Shown here piece by piece: positions 55,481-64,000 of a DNA stretch of 64,000 bases. Every line of letters begins with the position of its first letter. The stretch's first letter is position 1. Source of the stretch: Serpula lacrymans var. lacrymans S7.9 (lineage: Eukaryota; Basidiomycota; Agaricomycetes; Boletales; Serpulaceae); NCBI RefSeq assembly GCF_000218685.1, contig NW_006763302.1, positions 1,222,868-1,286,867 on the forward strand, written 5' to 3'. The notes below the pieces were generated by a model that saw only the letters and a program-made list of their open reading frames with translations, had not been told where the DNA came from and ran no database searches. A program made the translations under genes and the position numbers.

Positions 55481-57230
55481 TTGCAGCTCAATATTGAGTC
55501 AAATTCTAATTGCATGGACAAAATAGAAGAAATTCATAGTCCAGAAATAGAGGACAAAAATCAAGCCCCATCCAACTCACAGATCGCCTTGACTAGACAA
55601 CAGATCCTCTCATATGGCCTGCAGATGTCAAGGTTCATGTCAATCCTTGTTCAGTCGATCATTGCAACAGCTCAAGCTGTTGCTGAGGAGCAGAAGCAGC
55701 AACCACAGCCAAGGCCATATCATAACTCAATCCTGACGGGTTATGGATGGGTTAGAGAATTAATGGACGGTTATCCTGATCAAATAAGGACTGAGCTGGG
55801 GATGTGGCGAGAAATATTTGTAAGGCTTATCAATTTCCTGCAGAGTCATGGGTATACTGACTCTAAGCATGCCATGCTGGAGAAACCAACTGCCATCTTT
55901 CTGTATGCCTGCATCACCAGTTTATCTACCCGCCATCTTGCTGAACACTTTCAACATTCCAACGACACAATCACCAAGTATTTCAAGTGGATGCTTCAGG
56001 CTTTCACTTCCACCAATATCTACAACTCCTATGTGTTACGATAACACAATTTCCAGACATTTCCTTTCTTTTTATTCTCCGCTTCAACTCTATACTTTAA
56101 GCGCCACGCGGCATTTCCCTTTTCCCACGCCGCACTGCCTTTCTCTTATTTTTAGATTCAACTCTCTCACGCAGTAGAGCTGGCCATACGGGCTAGGCCT
56201 TATGACATCATCAGCCACTGCCTTCATTAACTGTATAGTACACATGTACAAACAAACCTGTAGTAGTATATATACCCCAATAGATCCAGGAGACTCCTCA
56301 GCAAGTCCTCCTGTTGTATACCAACTAACTCACTGCAGCCTAAGGGGTAATCACTCCCCAACTTCCTCTTCTTTATAGTGTGTGCTGTGTGCGCCAGAGT
56401 AAATCACTCTTGGTTGTTACACTATGTACGTCTTCCTGAGGCCACTGAGGCCACACCAGCTGCTATTGCCAACAACCCAAAACTTTGCCACTTCAAGGAC
56501 GCCATTGGTGCAATTGACGGCACTAATATTGCCTGCAGCCCATTGGCTGCAGAGCGTGATGCTATGCAAAATTGCAAGGGCTTTTTCTTGCAGAACTGCC
56601 TTTTGTGCTGTGATTTCAACACGCAGTTTACGTATGTCCTTAGTGGGTAGGAGGGGTCCGCTGCAGATGCCAGTCTCTTTCATGATGCCCACTCCCATGA
56701 TCTGTATATACTATCTGGCTGATGCAGGATTTCCCTCATGTAACCAGCTCCTTGTCCCCTACAAAGGTGTGCGCTACCACCTGGCTGAATATGCTTGTGG
56801 AAACCGCAGGTAAATCCCTAATATATATATTTGGACTAAGCTCACTTCTAAAAGGCCCCAGGACCCGCAAGAGTACTTCAATTTGCGCCATGCATTGGTT
56901 CAGAACATCATTGAGCGTATCTTTGGCATTCTGAAGTGCCGGTTTTCGATCTCAAAGGCTGCACCTGAATACGATATGTCTGTGCAGGCTTTTATCCCAC
57001 CTGCTGTTTGCTTCCTTCACAACTTCATCCGTACTCACAATCCAACCAATGACAAAGACAATAACAAAGACACTGATCTTCTCACACCCGACAATGGCAA
57101 TCACGGGGAGCTTTCATATCAAGTAATCTTAGAAGCAGCTCGTCTAGCAGCAAACAGCCAATGTGATAAAATTGCTCAGGAGATGTGGGTAGACTATCAA
57201 GTAGAGCTGCAAAAGAGAGGGTTGTTGTAA
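55481..57230 (+). pseudogene. Harbinger DDE transposase (DDE_Tnp_4 type), broken
   Basis: The N-terminal helical region (YGWVRELMDGYPDQIRTEL, ITSLSTRHLAEHFQHSNDTI) is cut at 56034 by a solo LTR and resumes at 56422 with the duplicated CTATG. DDE segments: DAIGAIDGTNI (first Asp), VLSG-stop-EGSAADASLF (second, the Trp codon TGG is TAG), YLADAGFPSC...YHLAEY and ALVQNIIERIFGILKCRF (Glu region). A frame change lies between 56700 and 56720, and an intron at ~56811-56854 is plausible. It ends at 57230. Confidence 0.87.
56034..56421 (+). mobile_element. Solo LTR (family 1) in the Harbinger transposase
   Basis: 388 bp, TGTTACGATAACA...GGTTGTTACA, duplication CTATG at 56029-56033 and 56422-56426. The self-primer region reads CAGCAAGTCC here. 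Confidence 0.9.
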
Positions 57231-57417
57231 GTCAGTATACTACAATGTTTATTTGCTCAAAGTCACACATGAATGGATTGACTCAATCAATAACTTCATT
57301 GTGGTACGGAGAACACAGATATAAGTACATTAAGACCACTGATCATACTACTAACTAAACAAGCTTTGAGCAAACATAGACACAGCAAAACTCATTGTTC
57401 TGCAAAAAGCTAAGGTA

Positions 57418-59169
57418 TTATGTATCTACAACTACAATATTGTGCTCAAAAATTTGAAACAGTTTGACTGAATCATTGACTCCCAGGTACTGATTATTTT
57501 TCAACACAGCAGAGATGGCATGGCTTTGATGAACATGTTTCAGGTTTGAAACAGGTGTTTCTGGCTGAGAGACTTTGGGAGGAGGAGCAGGAGGAGCAAA
57601 GGGAGCTTCCGTACCAAGGTCAATGTCTAGTTTAGTATTGAAGTCCCGCATGATGGGGAGGAACTTGCCAAGTCTGTTGTTCAGGCTAATGAGCACATTG
57701 GCAGTGGTATTACGTGGGAATTTTTTGGAACCTTGGCTTTGATTGCTTCCACCAGTGCTCTTGCTGTGGGAGATGACAGTTGCGCCTTTATGAATGTCAA
57801 TCTCAGCATCTTGAGCCGAGCACTTGCTACTAGCTGAAGTGGTCAAACTCATGGGAGGAAGCACAGCTGCAGAAGTTGGGGAGGGAAGGCTGCCAAGCCA
57901 GTTGTTGATGCAACCAAGAGGATCCTTTGTGGCTATGTCAGACACAGCTGCATAAGGGATGGCAGGTGCAGCAGCCACAACAGCGGGCACTGCACGAAAG
58001 ACGGTAGGCATGGCGAGTGCAGCAGGTGTAGGCGCAATAGATGTGGTAGAATTTGTGGTGGCGGAAACAGGCGGAGTAGATACCTGGGTGGTGGATGTGG
58101 ACATCTTTGGCACCTTTGGGGCTCGGGGTACTCTAGGGGTGCAAAAGGCATTCAAGCCCTTGGCGTGCTGACCCCCCAGCAGCTCCTGCATAGCACTATA
58201 ATGCACCCACCCCTCCTGTAGCAACCAAGAGTTTGTTACTCTGGCACACAACTCAGACAAGCAAAAGAATAATGAGTGGGAGTGGTTACCCCTATAGGTA
58301 GGACCAAGTTAGTTGTGGGCAAACAACAGGAGGACTCACTGAGGAGTCTCCTGGATCTATTGGGTATTTATACTACTACAGGGTGTTTGTACTTATATAC
58401 TGTACAGTTGATGAAAGCAGTGGCTGATGATGTCAGAGGGCGCAGCCCGTGTGATCAGCCCCACTGTGTGACAAATTTGTAGCTAAAATAAGGAAAAGGC
58501 AGTGTAGCGTGAGAAGATGGAGTTTGAACCAAAATGGAAAGTGCCACATAGCACAGTGTGTGAAAATTACAAAAGAAAGTTGAAGAGGAGCATGAAAATT
58601 AAAGGTCCAAAATTTTGTGTATCATAACACCTCCCTCTTGTATGCTTTTGCTCTCGGATTTTTCTACATATTAATGCTGATTCAGACTCCTCCCCATGCA
58701 GGTAAAAACCAGGTACGTACCTCAACAATTTCTGCCCAGACCGCCTCACTTTTGTCAAGTATATTCAGCTCTAGTTTGTTGTCCCATGGTACACCAGATA
58801 AGTTTGCAATTGCACTGATTTCATTATATTTGGTACGGAGCTACATTAACACATGATTTTTGTTAGCAAATAGTGTACGGTGGGGTACAATATCCATCTA
58901 CAAACCCTGCCCCATTTTGAACCACAGCAATTAGCACTTTTTGCTGGTCCTTTCGCAAGGAGAGGTGCAATGTCAGCTGCCACCCCTGGCCAAAATGCCC
59001 TCCTAAAGTTGAGGCTGTCCCCTCCTTGTGTGCAATGTTTCTTGATGTAGCTGATAAGGGCTGTAGTTTTGATCTCGGTCCAAATGGCATTGCCACTACT
59101 CTGACTGACACTCTCTCCTTCATCTTCTACTTCTTGGTTGTTAGATTTCTGGGACTGACTTTTGCTCAT
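57418..59169 (-). pseudogene. Myb/SANT-like protein of the Harbinger element, split by a solo LTR
   Basis: The first exon from the ATG at 59169 has a Ser/Gln-rich start, then IWTEIKTTALISYIKKHC, FWPGVAADIAPLLAKGPAKS and CGSKWG. A second exon continues LRTKYNEISAIANLSGVPWD and AVWAEIVE, the typical Myb/SANT-like trihelix of Harbinger accessory proteins. After the LTR (58217-58629) the part WVHYSAMQELLGGQHAKGLNAF and a Pro/Thr/Ala-rich tail run to 57418. It binds the transposon ends and helps import of the transposase in known Harbinger systems. The LTR inactivates it. Confidence 0.78.
58217..58629 (-). mobile_element. Solo LTR (family 1, diverged) in the Harbinger Myb gene
   Basis: 413 bp, TGTAGCAACC...GTATCATAACA, duplication CCTCC at 58212-58216 and 58630-58634. 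More diverged than the other LTRs, so probably an older insertion or another subfamily. Confidence 0.85.
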
Positions 59170-59405
59170 TCTGAGGGATTGTTGTGGTCATTTTCCAGGA
59201 GGAACATGGTCCAGGGTATGTCCTACACCATATTTTTGTTTCATTTGGGGCATGAGGACAGTTGAAGAAGCATTGACCATTGGACAACATATATATTGTT
59301 CCCCTCGTGCCATCAGACTGTACTCCCAAAAAGAGTACAGCATGCTTTGACTCCCCGGCATCATGTGGCTGAAAAGTTGGAAAAAACCAATATTTTCTGA
59401 AAATT

Positions 59406-59423
59406 GAGTTCCTGTACGAGCTC
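59406..59423 (-). repeat. Right terminal inverted repeat of Harbinger element
   Basis: GAGTTCCTGTACGAGCTC, reverse complement of the left end with one mismatch. Confidence 0.88.
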
Positions 59424-59446
59424 TAAGTTAGTAAAAGTTCAAATTT

Positions 59447-59516
59447 TTTAACTAAAGGTAGACTTTGCACGACTTTCACTTGACTTCACTCAACTATTAC
59501 TCTGACTTTTGTCAGA
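59447..59516. repeat. Dispersed ~70-bp repeat (partner at 23315-23385)
   Basis: Inverted relative to the copy downstream of nnf1. It lies outside the Harbinger right end. Confidence 0.75.
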
Positions 59517-59806
59517 AAAATCCATTTTAGCAGATCAGACACTGTGAGTATCTGAGATAATCCTGTGTTGTCTGTCAATCTGTTGCGTTCATGATCAGAC
59601 ACTGATCAAGCGCTAATCAGGTATGAGAGATGAAACGATCAGGCCAATCAGCGAAAGTGGCAAAATCAGGACCGCAGATTACCTCTCACCAGGTATTGTC
59701 ACAACATTGGAAAATACGAGCGGGCCATACCAGATTCATTCATTCCTTCAGACACTTAGTGGACTCAGAGTCATTAGTTGATAGATAAAATGTAAAAGTA
59801 TTAATA

Positions 59807-62800
59807 TCAATTCCCAAAACGTAAAAACATGTCGCAGTCAATTAAATCGTTTAAATAAAAGCTCCCGTCCTTGAGATCAAACGCATTGATCATATGAACT
59901 CCCCAAACCAAGTACTCTGCTTTTACTAGCTCAAAATCTCTGGCTTTATCATACAGCCAAGCGCCCGTCCACCTAGTCCTTGGGTTTCCAGCCGAAAACT
60001 TGAGCACCTTGACCACTGCAATGTTAAATGAAGAATGTTGAGTAAATATTCTGATCAGCTTTTTGAGTTGAGCAGGGGTTGGCTCTGGGGTGTCCGTGTT
60101 GACAAGAACGAAGTCGAAACGTGGTTCTTGATTGAAGCTGGGGTTACATCGGAGAATATCGCATCCTTTGTTCCAATCTTCCATGGATTAATATTGAATG
60201 TATATGCACTGATAATTTCTAATCTGTAAAGTGAGGAACAGCGTTAGAAGCTTATGACTAGAAATATGGGAGCATATATTGATGAGCTTACAGTAATGGG
60301 ATCTTCAGCATTTGCTACATCACAGTTGGCAGCCAGGAACCTTCGCAAATATTTGTGGAACCCTCAGAGACCATCATAATGCTCCATCACTTGCGACGTT
60401 GTAAGATTCATGGGTGAGCCTAGTGACCAATGGTTTCCATTGGGCCTAGGCTAGCCCTTGTTGGAATTCAAGTCATGTGGGGGAAGTAAGTGTTTGTCCT
60501 CCAGGTTGCTGGCCTTAGTGTGTTCATGGCGGGTTTTGTTGTAGTTGTTGATGGTCATTCGTATGTGAGCAACCGCTTCTTGATTTTTGTCAATACGAGC
60601 CATCTACAAAGACGATGCTGAGATTGTGGTATCCATTACCTAGGAAGAGAAAACTTACTCGACCATCAGTATCCTTTCGGTTTGTCTGCTCATATGCTTC
60701 CTGCACTTCTTGATGGAAACCCTCACTAACCCGTGTGTCGTAGTTGTCTGTTGCACCCTTCAGCATGATATCTTTGATGACATGACTGACACCATGCTGC
60801 TTGATGAAGTCGAAGTTTTTTCCATAGTCATTTAAAATGTGCTGTAAAGTATATTAGCCATTAGATAAAAGCTTATATATATAGACTTCTGATTCACCTC
60901 GCAGCATTTTTCTTAGTCCTTGATATATTGTTTCAGCCGATGTAGCCACCCTTGAGTTAGGCAATTGAGGCCTATCATGGTTCGGTATCTCCCATAAGCC
61001 CGGATACCATATACGAGTGATGAGTTTTTGGGGAGAAGTTGAGCGATACATGGGAGAATACAAATACACTAAAGGCTGTTAGCATAGTTCACAAAGATGT
61101 TTATCATGTAATACATACCTTTAATATATCTACAAACACTTGGCCATCCGCATATTTGACTGTAGTGACATTCAAAAAATGTTTGAGCCCGGCCCATCTA
61201 CAAACATGCCGCATGCTGCATATTATCCGTGAGCTTGATTATAATGAGTTGCGAGTTTAAGATGCAAGAAACTTACTTCCTAGCCATACAGCCTTTATTC
61301 CTATCTTCAGCCAACACGTTGAGCAGGAGGGGCCATATGTGTTTTCCCCATTTGCCTAGGTCATCCGAGTGAAGTTTGTCGTATGAGATAGCGAGGTAGG
61401 GATCTGAATGTTCCAATGTCCAAAAGAAGTTCTATTGTGACAGTTATTAGTAGTACAAAGCAAAGAGAAAAAGGAGAAAAAGTACAAACCTCCGTTGCAT
61501 GTAATCCATAACTTTGTAAAATTCGCTCCGCTTCAGTTTTGTTTGGTGCCTCAATAGAATTTTTGTAAACTTGCTACATTGTGTTTGTTGTCCAATTTTT
61601 GAAGTTTTTGAGGAGACAGTGCAAATAGTTGTGATGGACTAAGCACTTCGGACATGGGAAATTGGCTAAAGCTGCTCTGGTAGCTGTCAGCGCGCAGCTT
61701 TCCTCCCCATCAACGGACTTGATTGGTATCCCAGGGTGCACAATCCTATTTATTTTGTCACCGCAAGTCATCGCTTCCCCAAAGAGTGCAGGACTCCTGA
61801 GTGAGCCAAATATTACCTTGGCAACTTTGTGGTAGACCTCCCGCTTGAAACATTGCCACTGGATTGTTTTGGGGGCATTTCAGTCTGATGGGTCGGCCGG
61901 ATCTCGAGGCTGTAAAAATAATAGAGTAAATAGCATATAATGAGGGGGAAAATGCTTACAATTGGCATATAGCCTACAAGAACACCCCCTCCGTTGCCTG
62001 ATGCGTTCCTGACTTGATGCGGAAGAAAAACTGGGCGAATGATGATGGGATGCTTCTTAACACGCTTTGTGATGTTTCCCTTGTCTAGCCAGAGGGAGAC
62101 AGGGAGGAAACAATGTGGGATATCCTCGTTATCTGGAAGTGAATTCTGTAAATTGGATCAAAGGTCATGTAGAATAGAGAATAGAGTATATGGTTTTGTT
62201 ATCTGTATAATCCACCATTTATTACCCGTGCTAAACTCATCATATATTTGCTCTTTTAAAATTATCCTGCCATTCTGCTGACACAGGAACTTCTGAGTTG
62301 GATACCAACAAATTAGCGGTGCCAGCGTTTTGTCCATTATCCAATTGGAATGAATTTTCCAGGGATCACGATATTTGAACTTGAATGTGTATGTTTTTAC
62401 TAGATAATCAGCAGATACGGCACCTTTTTGAAACTGATGGTTATATTAGACAAAGATATTTGAGACATTACTCGGCTCACCAGGACATAATGTGCGCGTG
62501 CAATGCGCAGCGTGTTCTCTATTTGTGTATAACTCTGAAATGATATATTAGTGTTTTCTGCCCATCCATTGTGTATCCCATGAAGCTGAGCGTCAACAAT
62601 ACTTCTACTAAGAAGCCCTGTAACTGCCGATTTTGCATACTCAAAGTCAGCGCGTGTATGAAAAGGAGCCCATGGTTTGATATCCGCCGTTCGTCCAACT
62701 CCAGTTTTATGGTCATCTTGATGTGTCAAAGGGGGGGCTACGTTGTCAAGTGGGATTTTCTTTGGTTCGGTCAACCCACTGTGAGGATGGTAGATGATCT

Positions 62801-63303
62801 GTATAAAGGTTGAAGTCAAATTGTACAGTTGTGGTATGCTGGGCTCATTTGTCACAATACTTGGCTCCTCACACCCTAATAGCATTTCATATGTGATTAT
62901 TAGATATAAACTAGTTTTCAGTAATATACGCACTATTGATAGAAAGACCCAATCCGAGCTCATCATTGTCGGCTTGGGTGATATTGTTAACCTGAATAAA
63001 GAAGTTCAAAGGAGTAAAATATAAAATATTGAGAGAAATTGTACACGTACTAATTCTTTACGCCTTTTTCTTGGTGGATTGGGCAAATTTACTGTGCACT
63101 CTTGATGCAAACTCTAAGTGTTCCTGATGTTTTATTTTGCAGGACTCAATATGCTTGTCAAACCGGCGCGCATTACGATGTTGCTGGCAGTATTGGCACC
63201 ACGGTCCCTGTTCAATCCTGCTTGTTCTTGGAAGATGAGACATGATTTTGCGTTGGTTTCTGTGGATAAGGAATGTGGATGCTTGAGCTGCAATATTTGA
63301 CAA
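59807..63303 (-). CDS. Plavaka-type (CACTA superfamily) transposase, many introns
   Basis: The minus strand from about 63303 starts with a C2H2-like zinc segment (WCQYCQQHRNARRFDKHIESCKIKH). Then come WAPFHTRADFEYAKSAVTGLL, a KFKYRDPWKIH...YDEFSTG block, SLWLDKGNITKRVKKHPIIIRP, RNASGNGGGVLVGYMPI, CGDKINRIVHPGIPI, CPKCLVHH, YLAISYDKLHSDDLGKWGKH, EDRNKGCMARK, the GVSHVIKDIM/NYDTRVSEGFHQEVQEAYEQTNRKD region and a C-terminal CDMFLRFGN ending at 59807. The order is that of Plavaka transposases of Agaricomycetes. Exons are separated by short AT-rich introns, several with clear GT-AG ends. I see no certain nonsense codon, but did not resolve every junction. Element ends were not found. Confidence 0.72.
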
Positions 63304-63443
63304 CAGAGAAGCTCACCAATTCACACTTTAACGGTGGTTGGGATGTGGTGGACTGAGATTAATGTAACGGGACCTAACATCAGTCGGGGTCAAGTGTGGA
63401 GCGCTAGTCAGCTCACCTCCAACTTGAACCCACATGGAACACA

Positions 63444-63840
63444 ATGGCAAAACAACAGAAACACACCAAAGATGCAAGGCAAGCTTTGGGTGCTTCAAAG
63501 ACGCAACGGGTCGCCCAAACTGCGGAAAGTAGAGCATCCCACGCAAGGCACAAGACCTTTGTGCAAAGGAGATTGCCTAACAGGGCACAAAGTCTAAATG
63601 ATAGCGGATCAGAAGAGCCTGAAAGAGAGAGAATGGACTCACAAGAGGACAACAATGAACTGAGTTCCAAGCAGAGATCTGACTCTGGTACTATGGAATC
63701 GGAGGACACAGATATAAGCCACATTAGTCGTCAAATGTCACCTGGTTCATTGTACAAGGTATAGTTTAGTCAGTGTCCCACCCAGAGGTATATTAACAAC
63801 ATACCTATAGGTTGCACGGAAGGCTCAGATTGAAGCCAAC
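63444..63840 (+). CDS. Start of a hydrophilic unknown protein, cut by an LTR
   Basis: An exon from the ATG at 63444 encodes about 106 charged residues (QKHTKDARQALGASKTQ, SGSEEPERERMDSQEDN) to a GTATAG donor near 63762. A second exon (VARKAQIEAN) starts after an acceptor near 63811 and is interrupted by the LTR at 63841. Probably nuclear and possibly transposon-associated, given its neighbours. No domain is visible. Confidence 0.45.
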
Positions 63841-64000
63841 TGTTACGATAACACAATTTCCGGACATTTCCCTTCTTTTCATTCTCCGCTTTAACTTAAA
63901 TACTTTAGCTTTTACACATAGTGTCACGTGGCATTTCCCCTTTCCCGCGCCGCACTGCCTTTCTCTTATTTTAGATTCAACTCTCTCACACAGTGGAGCT
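63841..64000 (+). mobile_element. Chromovirus family 1 LTR, cut by the window end
   Basis: TGTTACGATAACACAATTTC... matches the start of the other family 1 LTRs for 160 bp up to the window edge. It could be solo or belong to a full element to the right. Confidence 0.88.

Larger units (their letters stand above)
55321..59423 (+). mobile_element. PIF/Harbinger DNA transposon with TIRs and TAA target duplication
   Basis: 4,103 bp between terminal inverted repeats GAGCTCGTACGGGAACTC (left) and the reverse complement of GAGCTCGTACAGGAACTC (right), flanked by TAA at 55318-55320 and 59424-59426. A 3-bp TWA duplication and two convergent genes (DDE transposase and Myb/SANT-like protein) are the hallmarks of PIF/Harbinger. 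Two solo LTRs of chromovirus family 1 inserted later. The element is inactive. Confidence 0.9.

Overview
The window comes from a filamentous basidiomycete (Agaricomycetes-like) nuclear genome. The host genes carry many 48-100 nt GT-AG introns. The protein families are typical of that group: a Dsc1/Tul1 transmembrane RING ligase, the kinetochore protein Nnf1, a mitochondrial-type rhomboid, a multi-exon short-chain dehydrogenase and Crinkler-type kinase genes. Most of the rest is transposable elements nested in one another. Only about 14.5-24.7 kb looks like ordinary gene-rich DNA.

Layout. 1-5057 is one arm of a large inverted repeat: a rhomboid 3' exon, an intact five-exon Crinkler-type gene (ubiquitin-like header, PD-(D/E)xK-like region, kinase) and a Tnp2-type transposase relic holding a solo LTR. 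5.1-13.8 kb is AT-rich debris: TATAGC-rich clusters, hairpin tandem repeats, a second Tnp2 relic, halves of an SDR gene, copia remnants and a 1.84-kb TG...CA repeat. 14.5-24.7 kb holds an SDR, an unrecognised 718-aa protein, dsc1 and nnf1 head to head, and a Myb/SANT-like gene ending in polyglutamine. 24.7-34.1 kb holds two more copies of the long TG...CA repeat, one split by a young, full-length Ty3/gypsy chromovirus (27272-33520, 390-bp LTRs, TSD CCAGG).

34.1-44.3 kb is the second inverted-repeat arm, with a second intact Crinkler-type gene. It is split by a 5.1-kb Mutator-like element (36335-41446) with a 9-bp target duplication, which in turn carries a 1,880-bp solo LTR with a 4-bp duplication. 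44.8-54.9 kb is a nest: a copia element cut by a second gypsy family, itself cut by a truncated copy of the first chromovirus. 55321-59423 is a PIF/Harbinger element with TIRs, TAA target duplication, transposase and Myb-like genes, and two solo LTRs inside it. 59.8-63.3 kb is a Plavaka-type transposase gene. The window ends in another LTR of the first chromovirus family.

Main points of interest: (i) the two Crinkler-type genes are essentially identical over the last three exons, while their differences cluster in the header exons and are mostly amino-acid changing; (ii) both gypsy families appear to use Tf1-type self-priming, because the sequence about 33 bp after the TATA box is complementary to the site just after the 5' LTR; (iii) gag-pol of the first family is joined by a canonical -1 slippery heptamer; (iv) the 1.9-kb repeat carries a conserved ORF upstream of its own TATA box; (v) the two rhomboid copies carry different lesions at the same exon boundary.
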